Below the pieces are notes generated by a model that was not told the origin of the DNA, made no database searches, and saw only the letters and a list, made by a program, of their open reading frames with translations. The position numbers and the translations under genes were made by a program. Below, in pieces: positions 1-4,725 of a stretch of DNA of 5,174 nucleotides (position 1 is its first letter; each line of letters begins with the position of its first letter). The DNA lies in the NCBI GenBank assembly GCA_900554925.1, contig USJG01000158.1, forward strand, positions 1-5,174, in the 5' to 3' direction. Origin of the DNA: an uncultured Lachnospiraceae bacterium (lineage in GTDB: Bacteria > Bacillota > Clostridia > Lachnospirales > Lachnospiraceae).

Positions 1-855
1 TTGAAGTGCCAGCTCCTGCGCCTTTCTGGCTTCCTCCTCCGCCTTCTTGGCCGCATCAATCTGGGACTGCTTTTCTGCTGCCTGGGCCTCTAACTTTTTA
101 ATCTCATCATTTTGTTTCTTTATATTTGCTTTATAAACTGCTGCTTCCTGTTTCGCCTGTGCTAACTGGACTTCATAATTGTCATAGGTTTCCTTTTTTT
201 CAGCCAGAATGATCTCCAGGCTCTCCTGTTCCTCTTCAAGCTCATGCTGCTGGGCCTCCAGCTCAGACATTTCTTCCTCAAGCTGCTCCTTTAGCACTTC
301 CACAGCTTCTCTTGCCGCCTGATACTCCAAAAGCTGCTTTCTGTCATAGTCGTAAAGCTTTTCTATATATTCAGCTTTGTTTATCATATCACTGAAATTC
401 TGGCTTGCCAGTAGAAGCTGCAAGTAAGTAGTATCGCCCTTTTCATACATAAATCTGATACGAAGCTTCATAGCTTCATACTGCTCCTTTTCAACCTCCT
501 GAGCCGCTTCCAGATCTTCGGTGGTTTCTTCTATCTGTTCCTCCTTGACGGCAATATCTTCTTCAATCATCTCAACACTGGCAATGGTTTCCACCAGCGC
601 CGCATCAATCTCGTCAATTTCCTCCGCCACCTCGTCCACATTGGATTGAATGGAACTTACTTTGCCAGAGGCGTTATCATATTTCTGCTGTTCCTGCTGC
701 CTCTTTTCATCTGCCTGTCTCTTCTGCTCCTCCAGCTCCTTTTTCTGTTCTTCCAAATCTGAAATAGTGGTAGCACGCACTGGTTCTACCACTAAGACCA
801 TCATTATACATGATAATAAAACCGCTAAAATTCTGATCCGTCTTTTCTTAGGCAT
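1..855 (-). CDS. PcsB/EnvC-like secreted coiled-coil protein, murein hydrolase or its activator (C-terminus outside window)
   Basis: This gene reads leftwards and is open for 285 codons to the window edge, so only its N-terminal part is visible. Residues 1-28 form a Sec signal peptide: basic MPKKRRIR, a hydrophobic core, and a likely cleavage site after VRA at 26-28. The rest is almost pure charged coiled coil, in two stretches (about 30-125 and 166-285) around a conserved segment at 135-164 that includes GDTTYLQLLLAS and FSDMINKAEYI. That segment is typical of the PcsB-type coiled-coil domain, which in this group is usually followed by an M23, CHAP or NlpC/P60 peptidoglycan-cleaving domain or acts with FtsEX at the division site. 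The catalytic domain, if present, lies off the window. The ATG at 855 is favoured because an in-frame TAA sits three codons upstream; the Shine-Dalgarno is weak (GGATG about 9 nt away). It follows the foldase lipoprotein gene by 80 bp and is probably cotranscribed. The family is fairly sure; the enzymatic domain is unknown. Confidence 0.85.
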   Translation of the reverse strand, partial: MPKKRRIRILAVLLSCIMMVLVVEPVRATTISDLEEQKKELEEQKRQADEKRQQEQQKYDNASGKVSSIQSNVDEVAEEIDEIDAALVETIASVEMIEEDIAVKEEQIEETTEDLEAAQEVEKEQYEAMKLRIRFMYEKGDTTYLQLLLASQNFSDMINKAEYIEKLYDYDRKQLLEYQAAREAVEVLKEQLEEEMSELEAQQHELEEEQESLEIILAEKKETYDNYEVQLAQAKQEAAVYKANIKKQNDEIKKLEAQAAEKQSQIDAAKKAEEEARKAQELALQ

Positions 856-935
856 TTTACTTTACATCCATATCCTGTGAGTTTAGCCGTCTGCCGCACC
901 AAAAACTCTTCCTGCCCGTTTACAGTCATAACTGT

Positions 936-2069
936 TTATGATGCGCCGCCGCTCAATACCGCATTTTCTCCAAGGAAGCCTGCAACCTCTTCTATCAGAA
1001 GATACTCTCTGTATGCCTCCTCATCAATTGTCTCTCTGTAGGCCTCTTCACTTTCAAAGCCATAATCTGCATATGCCACTGTCTCCTGCGCAATGCTTTC
1101 TTCCAGCTTAGCATCCGTAATCTCGATGCCTTCTGCCTGGGCAATGGCTGCCATCATAATATAACGCCGGGCCATAAGTCTGGCCTGCTCCAGCAAGGTA
1201 TCCTCATAAGCGTCTGCGCTGCCGCCATAAACATATGCCACATAATCTCCTATCTCCATTCCGTACATAGAAGCATAGGCGGAAATATTGCTTGTCAGTG
1301 TTTCATTCATCCGGTTTAGCATTCCCTGCGGAACCTCTTCAAATACTGCATTTGCCTCCGCTATTTCCAGCGCAGCGTTTATTTTTTCATTTTGGAAATT
1401 TTCCTGTGCCTGTTCCATCAAAATATCATACGTATAATTTCTGAATTCTTCTACCGTGCTGCAGTCCTCTATCCCAAGACCTGCCACATATTCGTCCGTA
1501 AGCTCCGGTGTCTGCTCAACGGTAATACTGTTCACTGTCACTGTAAACACTACCGGTTTTCCTGCCAGATCCGGATTATTTTCATAAGGATCCGGAAAAC
1601 TGAGTTCAAGCTCCCTCGTCTGACCAATTTCCATTCCGATAATACCGTCTTCGAAACCGTCTATAAAACGCCCTGAACCGATTGTCAGATCTGCTCCCTG
1701 GGCAGTTCCGCCTTCAAAAGCCACACCGTCCATTTTCCCTTCGTAATCAATATTGACAGTATCACCCATCTCCACACTGCGGTCGGTCACCTCCACTGAT
1801 ACCGCATCATAGGATAAAACATAGTCGATATATCCCTGCAGATATTCCTCTGAAACCTCCGGTTCATCAAGGTCTACCGACACCCCTTTATATTCTCCAA
1901 GTGCAACATAGTCTTTCGCGTCAAAATCCGCCAGGTATTTCAATTCACCTGTACCTTCGGTTTCCTCCGCTGTTTCTTTTGCCTCTTCACTGGTATCCTT
2001 ACTTCCGCATGCCGCTAAAGCACCTGCCAGCATAAGTGTAAACATTACTGTTAAAATTTTCTTTTTCAT
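936..2069 (-). CDS. Trigger-factor-like FKBP-type peptidyl-prolyl isomerase lipoprotein
   Basis: A 377-residue exported foldase. Residues 1-21 are a lipoprotein signal with lipobox LAAC and lipidated Cys21, followed by an acidic low-complexity linker (24-42). Residues about 98-183 form an FKBP domain of the trigger factor subtype: GDTVNIDYEG at 102-111, FEGG at 118-121, FIDGFEDGIIGM at 136-147 and LSFPDPY at 156-162, with the aromatic pocket residues in place. Residues about 188-370 are helical and match the trigger factor C-terminal chaperone arms (TVEEFRNYTYDIL, LLEQARLMARRYIM). The N-terminal ribosome-binding domain of cytosolic trigger factor is absent and replaced by the lipid anchor, so it should catalyse proline isomerisation and chaperone proteins on the outer face of the membrane, a role like PrsA. 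The start has an AAAGGAG Shine-Dalgarno (2084-2090), but GGAG lies 14 nt from the ATG. It has its own promoter and probably heads an operon with the PcsB-like gene. Annotation as tig would be misleading. Confidence 0.92.
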   Translation of the reverse strand: MKKKILTVMFTLMLAGALAACGSKDTSEEAKETAEETEGTGELKYLADFDAKDYVALGEYKGVSVDLDEPEVSEEYLQGYIDYVLSYDAVSVEVTDRSVEMGDTVNIDYEGKMDGVAFEGGTAQGADLTIGSGRFIDGFEDGIIGMEIGQTRELELSFPDPYENNPDLAGKPVVFTVTVNSITVEQTPELTDEYVAGLGIEDCSTVEEFRNYTYDILMEQAQENFQNEKINAALEIAEANAVFEEVPQGMLNRMNETLTSNISAYASMYGMEIGDYVAYVYGGSADAYEDTLLEQARLMARRYIMMAAIAQAEGIEITDAKLEESIAQETVAYADYGFESEEAYRETIDEEAYREYLLIEEVAGFLGENAVLSGGAS

Positions 2070-2090
2070 AATAATTTGTTATTCTCCTTT
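2070..2090 (-). promoter_or_regulatory. Widely spaced ribosome binding site of the foldase gene
   Basis: The Shine-Dalgarno AAAGGAG (2084-2090) is 14 nt from the ATG. The spacer is a perfect AT-only inverted repeat, AATAA-CAAA-TTATT. If folded even briefly it would bring the Shine-Dalgarno closer to the start codon. The stem is weak, so this may be chance. Confidence 0.5.
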
Positions 2091-2096
2091 AAATTT

Positions 2097-2142
2097 GCCC
2101 CAGAGGGTACCTTTAATTTTATATCATAAAATGTACCTGGGC
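2097..2142 (-). promoter_or_regulatory. Compound stem-loop in the foldase mRNA leader
   Basis: Three nested pairing blocks are visible: GCCCCAG (2097-2103) with CTGGGC (2137-2142, one bulged base), GTAC (2107-2110) with GTAC (2133-2136), and ATTTTAT (2116-2122) with ATAAAAT (2126-2132) around a 3-nt loop. The lower-coordinate arm carries unpaired AGG (2104-2106) and CTTTA (2111-2115). In the foldase mRNA the structure ends about 6 nt before the Shine-Dalgarno, so it could affect initiation or stability. It has no U-tract and is not a terminator. It matches no riboswitch class I recognise. Confidence 0.45.
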
Positions 2143-2169
2143 GAAAGTATTTCAAAGGCTTTTTCATGG

Positions 2170-2189
2170 TTATTTAATGATTATTTAAT
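2170..2189. repeat. Tandem 9-bp direct repeat TTATTTAAT at the foldase transcription start
   Basis: TTATTTAAT occurs at 2170-2178 and again at 2181-2189, an 11-bp period (about one helical turn). The pair lies just downstream of the foldase -10 box and covers the predicted start point. It could be a repressor site, or simply AT-rich promoter DNA. Confidence 0.4.
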
Positions 2190-2190
2190 A

Positions 2191-2219
2191 ATTATATACC
2201 AATCTCCTTTGCAATTCAA
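2191..2219 (-). promoter_or_regulatory. Sigma-A-type promoter of the foldase lipoprotein gene
   Basis: On the minus strand, TTGAAT (2214-2219) is followed after exactly 17 bp by a consensus TATAAT (2191-2196). The -10 matches 6/6 and the -35 matches 4/6. The predicted start near 2184 gives a leader of about 115 nt. Its -35 lies 9 bp from the -35 of the promoter facing the other way. Confidence 0.75.
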
Positions 2220-2228
2220 TGAAACCCC

Positions 2229-2257
2229 TTGCCTATTTTGCCCGAAAATGCTAAAAT
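2229..2257 (+). promoter_or_regulatory. Sigma-A-type promoter of the 158-residue membrane protein gene
   Basis: TTGCCT (2229-2234) and TAAAAT (2252-2257) are separated by exactly 17 bp, with 4/6 and 5/6 consensus matches. The predicted start near 2264 leaves a leader of about 54 nt before the GTG at 2318. It lies back to back with the foldase promoter. Confidence 0.65.
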
Positions 2258-2317
2258 GAAACTTGTATCGCCGCCGGCTTAACTAAAATTTCCATACAGG
2301 CGGCAGGGAGGTTTATC

Positions 2318-2794
2318 GTGAGTAAGTTAGCTATTGTTTTACTGATTATACTTGCAATTTTAATCATTGCTCTGATCGTATTATATTTCCTTGGCAAAAA
2401 GGCTCAGAAGCGGCAGGAACAGCAGCAGCAGCAGATTGATGCCATGAAGCAGACTGTCTCCATGCTGATCATAGATAAAAAACGGATGAAGTTGAGAGAT
2501 GCCGGACTTCCCCAGGCTGTACTGGAGCAAACGCCCAAGATGATGCGCCGGGCTAAGCTTCCTATTGTAAAGGCTAAAGTCGGTCCCCAGGTAATGTCTC
2601 TTGTATGCGACGAAAAGATTTTTGATTCCGTTCCTGTTAAAAAGGAAGTGAAAGCAGTTGTCAGCGGCATTTACATCACTGATGTAAAAGGCCTTCATGG
2701 AAAGCCTATCGCCGCGCCAGCCAAGAAGAAAGGTTTCTTTAAGCGTACACTTGAAAAAGTGCAGGAAAAAGCCGGTGCAAAGCCTGTCAAATAA
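2318..2794 (+). CDS. Small single-pass membrane protein of unknown function
   Basis: A 158-residue protein I cannot assign to a named family. Residues 4-25 are a strongly hydrophobic membrane helix rich in Ile and Leu, followed at once by KKAQKR, so by the positive-inside rule the bulk faces the cytoplasm. Residues 30-58 are likely coiled coil with a Gln run (35-39, encoded by five CAG codons). Residues about 60-125 look like a compact mixed domain (RDAGLPQAVLEQTP, LPIVKAKVGPQ, then three beta-like segments to GIYITDVKGL at 117-126). The tail at 136-158 is strongly basic (KKKGFFKR), suitable for binding nucleic acid or acidic lipid headgroups. The GTG start is supported by an AGGGAGG Shine-Dalgarno (2305-2311) 6 nt away. 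It has its own promoter and a strong terminator, so it is a monocistronic unit, divergent from the foldase gene. That it is a gene is clear; its function is not. Confidence 0.85.
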   Translation: MSKLAIVLLIILAILIIALIVLYFLGKKAQKRQEQQQQQIDAMKQTVSMLIIDKKRMKLRDAGLPQAVLEQTPKMMRRAKLPIVKAKVGPQVMSLVCDEKIFDSVPVKKEVKAVVSGIYITDVKGLHGKPIAAPAKKKGFFKRTLEKVQEKAGAKPVK

Positions 2795-2822
2795 CCATAT
2801 ACGATTACTTTTGCACATTATC

Positions 2823-2851
2823 AAACAGCCATGTCCGCATGGCTGTTTTTT
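2823..2851 (+). terminator. Strong intrinsic terminator of the 158-residue protein gene
   Basis: A perfect 11-bp stem, AAACAGCCATG (2823-2833) with CATGGCTGTTT (2838-2848), has a 4-nt TCCG loop and runs into six T residues (2846-2851). It starts 28 bp after the stop codon. On the opposite strand the stem is followed only by TTTGATAA, so it may also weakly stop the convergent murI transcript. Confidence 0.93.
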
Positions 2852-2872
2852 GTATAGCAGGATTCGGTGTCA

Positions 2873-2947
2873 AAAGGTGCCTGGTAAATTTGGAATCATC
2901 AGATTGCACAAAAGGAATTGCTAAGGGCACTTTCTAAAAGCACCTTT
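2873..2947. repeat. Distant inverted repeat AAAGGTGC / GCACCTTT
   Basis: Perfect 8-bp arms at 2873-2880 and 2940-2947 are separated by 59 bp. The right arm overlaps the stop codon of the DUF1934 gene. Read leftwards the second arm is followed by only four T residues. It could be a poor terminator or mRNA 3'-end structure for the murI operon. Apart from this and the terminator, nothing else is evident between 2795 and 2945. Confidence 0.3.
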
Positions 2948-3389
2948 ACATAAACTGAATACCGTTTTCACGGGACTGCAGCTCCAGCTCAATTTTGCAG
3001 TCTGCCAGGTGCTGATAATTGGCTTCCAGGGAATACTCTACCAGAAGCTTTATCTGTTCTTCACTTTCTTTCAGCAAAACAGACTCCGTATCTATCCCGA
3101 TCATGATATTTCCATAAGGAGTCATGTAGCTGGTCATATTCTTTTTATTTTTTTCAAATATCATATGTACATTGAACAGCCCCTTTTTGGATACCTCAAG
3201 ATAGGAATCCCGAAACTTGATCATATTTCTGGTTTTTTCGCTAAAGCCCTCTGTCATTTCCTCATAAATCACATAATGGCTGTCCTTCTTTCGGTAATAT
3301 TCTGCCGGCGTGATTGTTTCCATCTCCTGAGCCTCCTGCCCGCTTTCCATCTGCAGGCCCTTAAGAGACAAAAATACCTCTTTTGTCAT
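2946..3389 (-). CDS. DUF1934 family protein (YwiB-like, predicted calycin-like beta-barrel)
   Basis: A 147-residue soluble protein starting MTKEVFLSLKG. The pattern fits DUF1934: an N-terminal strand, HYVIYEEMTEGF (38-49), the central YLEVSKKGLFNVHMIFEK (63-80), MTPYGNIMIGIDTESV (89-104), and a last strand around YSLEANYQHLADCKIELEL (119-137). Members are predicted to fold as a small lipocalin/calycin-like barrel; no biochemical role is established as far as I know. The frame is open upstream to 3440, but that adds 17 residues inside the murI coding region. The ATG at 3389 matches the family N-terminus and lies 7 bp after the murI stop, so I use it. GAGGAG at the end of murI lies about 13 nt upstream, suggesting translational coupling. 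No signal peptide or membrane segment is seen. Confidence 0.88.
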   Translation of the reverse strand: MTKEVFLSLKGLQMESGQEAQEMETITPAEYYRKKDSHYVIYEEMTEGFSEKTRNMIKFRDSYLEVSKKGLFNVHMIFEKNKKNMTSYMTPYGNIMIGIDTESVLLKESEEQIKLLVEYSLEANYQHLADCKIELELQSRENGIQFM

Positions 3390-3396
3390 ACTTCTT

Positions 3397-4218
3397 CTAA
3401 TACTCCTCGATATTAATAATTTTCGCAGATAAAATACCATACTTAATTATGGAATTGGCAAAGCTTTTAAATTTTTCTGCCGCGTCACTGACATAGAAAC
3501 GATACTTATTATCTCCAAGCTTTGGTTCCTCGTCATTCAAAAGCCCTTTAGACGCAAGCAGCTCCTTTAATTCCCTTGCAGTCTCATAGGCAGGGTTTAC
3601 CAGTGTGACTCCTTCTCCCATAATGCGCCCCACAGTTGAACGGATCAGCGGATAGTGGGTACAGCCTAATATCAGGGTATCGATTCCAATATCAATCAAT
3701 TCCGTAAGATACCGCTTGGCAATCTCGTCCGTAACCGGATCCTGCCAAAGCCCCTCTTCCACCAGTGAAGTAAACAGGGGGCATGCCTTGCCAACTACAT
3801 TTGCTCTGGGATTGATTTGATTTATGTATCGGGAATAAATTCTGCTGCTGATAGTGCCCTCTGTGCCAATTACGCCAATTTTCCCGTTTTTCGTTGCCTC
3901 CGCCGCCATCTTTGCCCCTGGCTTTACCACCCCTATCATGGGAATATCCACTTCCTTTTCAATCTCATCAAGGGCATAAGCGCTTGCCGTGTTGCAGGCC
4001 ACAACAATGGTCTTTACCTGCTGCGTCTGGAGGAAACGGACGATCTGTCTTGAATATCTGGTAACTGTTTCCCTGGACTTGTTGCCATAAGGCACACGGG
4101 CTGTATCTCCAAAATAAATGATCTTTTCATTGGGAATCTGGCGCATGATCTCCCGCGCCACCGTAAGTCCCCCTACCCCGGAATCAAAAACTCCAATAGG
4201 TGCATTTTTATTAATCAT
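3397..4218 (-). CDS. murI: Glutamate racemase
   Basis: A 273-residue cytosolic enzyme converting L-glutamate to D-glutamate for the peptidoglycan stem peptide. All expected motifs are present: FDSGVGG (11-17, with Asp12 and Ser13), VPYGNK (42-47), ACNTASA (74-80) with catalytic Cys75, SLVEEGL (151-157), and GCTHYP (185-190) with the second catalytic Cys186 and His188. The length is normal for the family. The frame stays open upstream to 4332, but those 38 codons lie in the structured element at 4232-4400 and have no counterpart in known racemases. The ATG at 4218 has GGAG 6 nt upstream (4225-4228) and gives the canonical MINKNAPIGVFDSG start. An ATG at 4230 would add only four residues and lacks as good a site. 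No clear promoter is visible upstream; transcription may come from the regulator or 83-residue gene, or from within the element. Confidence 0.97.
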   Translation of the reverse strand: MINKNAPIGVFDSGVGGLTVAREIMRQIPNEKIIYFGDTARVPYGNKSRETVTRYSRQIVRFLQTQQVKTIVVACNTASAYALDEIEKEVDIPMIGVVKPGAKMAAEATKNGKIGVIGTEGTISSRIYSRYINQINPRANVVGKACPLFTSLVEEGLWQDPVTDEIAKRYLTELIDIGIDTLILGCTHYPLIRSTVGRIMGEGVTLVNPAYETARELKELLASKGLLNDEEPKLGDNKYRFYVSDAAEKFKSFANSIIKYGILSAKIINIEEY

Positions 4219-4228
4219 ATCTATCTCC
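4219..4228 (-). promoter_or_regulatory. murI ribosome binding site that fixes its start
   Basis: On the minus strand GGAG (4225-4228) precedes the ATG at 4218 by 6 nt. It lies 3 nt beyond the end of the inverted-repeat element, so any structure formed by that element sits against the ribosome landing site. Confidence 0.8.
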
Positions 4229-4231
4229 ATT

Positions 4232-4400
4232 CCGGAGCGTTTTACGCGACGGGGCAAAATTTTCCTTCGGAAAATCGAGAAATTCGTACAGGCAGCCATA
4301 GGCTGGCTTGCGATTCTCTCTTCTGCCATCAAAGCTTATTTGTGACGCTCCGGCACAAATAGCTGTGTGAAAAATAAGCTATCAAGCTTATTTTTCACAC
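4232..4400. repeat. Structured palindromic element (MITE/REP-like or cis-acting RNA) upstream of murI
   Basis: This intergenic stretch is almost entirely paired sequence. Perfect 9-bp inverted ends CCGGAGCGT (4232-4240) and ACGCTCCGG (4345-4353) bound a 122-bp core. Inside are ATTTTCC/GGAAAAT (4259-4265, 4269-4275, 3-nt loop) and a longer interrupted stem from GAGAA (4277-4281) and TCG (4284-4286) through CAGCC (4293-4297), ATA loop, GGCTG (4301-4305), CGA and TTCTC (4311-4318). Beyond the core, AGCTTATTTGTG (4333-4344) pairs with CACAAATAGCT (4354-4364, one bulge) and holds the right 9-bp end as its loop. Next is a perfect 16-bp stem (4365-4380 and 4385-4400, loop ATCA). No transposase is present, and I saw no target-site duplication. 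Repeat status is inferred from architecture; copy number cannot be seen here. Confidence 0.6.
4365..4400. repeat. Perfect 16-bp hairpin after the 83-residue gene
   Basis: GTGTGAAAAATAAGCT (4365-4380) and its exact complement (4385-4400) flank the loop ATCA. The stem begins in the last base of the 83-residue gene's stop codon. No U-tract follows on either strand, so it is not a standard intrinsic terminator, though it could slow polymerase or protect the upstream mRNA 3' end. It is listed separately because it could be independent of the 122-bp core. Confidence 0.75.
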
Positions 4401-4651
4401 TATCCCTCTTCTTTGCTTCTCTTCATTACCTGATATACATATTCCGCCGCCCGGCTTTTTATACGAAACTCTCCTATATTAACTCCTTCTTCCCAAAAGC
4501 TGGTTTCCCAGGCACATTGGTCTTCAGCGGTTTCTTCTCTTTCCGTCTCCTGCTCACAGGCATCTTCTGTAAGGCACAGCTCCGGATATACAAATCCCCA
4601 CCAGCCTAAGGTACCGATCAATATTACAGCAGTTTCATATATTTTTCTCAT
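4400..4651 (-). CDS. Small acidic single-pass membrane protein, function unknown
   Basis: An 83-residue protein with no family I recognise. MRKIYET is followed by a hydrophobic segment (8-22, with Trp17 and Trp18) that could be a membrane anchor or uncleaved signal. Residues 29-56 are strongly acidic (TEREETAED) and the end is basic (VMKRSKEEG). Cysteines at 26, 32 and 46 are present; Cys26 is not in a lipobox. Sidedness is unclear: the N-terminal charge suggests the acidic part is outside. GAGAG lies about 7-11 nt before the ATG and AAGGATG slightly further, so the ribosome site is moderate. It follows the GntR-type gene by 74 bp with no terminator seen, and precedes murI in the same direction. 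The frame overlaps only a spurious opposite reading frame. It is probably real, but with less certainty than its neighbours. Confidence 0.55.
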   Translation of the reverse strand: MRKIYETAVILIGTLGWWGFVYPELCLTEDACEQETEREETAEDQCAWETSFWEEGVNIGEFRIKSRAAEYVYQVMKRSKEEG

Positions 4652-4725
4652 TGATTCACTCTCATCCTTCCATGTCCTGCCCTTTGCTTTGGACAGTCTG
4701 GCCTTTTGATAAGAGTGTTGCCGCT

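Noticed and set aside
650..880. Plus-strand frame rich in Cys and Ser opposite the PcsB-like gene
   Set aside because: It is the antisense shadow of Glu/Lys/Gln-rich coiled-coil codons.
915..940. Terminator between the foldase and PcsB-like genes (ACAGT-TATG-ACTGT)
   Set aside because: The stem is only 5 bp with no U-tract, so it is not a convincing terminator.
2420..2434. Five tandem CAG triplets as a phase-variation tract
   Set aside because: It is short and in frame; changes would only alter the length of a Gln run, so switching is not supported.
2697..2924. Plus-strand reading frame of 75 codons overlapping the 158-residue gene
   Set aside because: It runs through the terminator and in another frame of a well-supported gene, with no ribosome site or plausible protein features.
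4256..4276. CodY-box-like AATTTTC...GAAAAT motif in the element
   Set aside because: The two halves are separated by 5 bases rather than the single base of the CodY consensus, and they are fully explained as the short hairpin 4259-4275.
4331..4400. A murI promoter within the element (TTGATA on the minus strand)
   Set aside because: At 17-18 bp downstream the -10 candidates are CTATTT or TATTTG, too poor to call.
4365..4400. Intrinsic terminator for the 83-residue gene
   Set aside because: The stem is strong but no run of T follows it on the minus strand; kept only as a hairpin.
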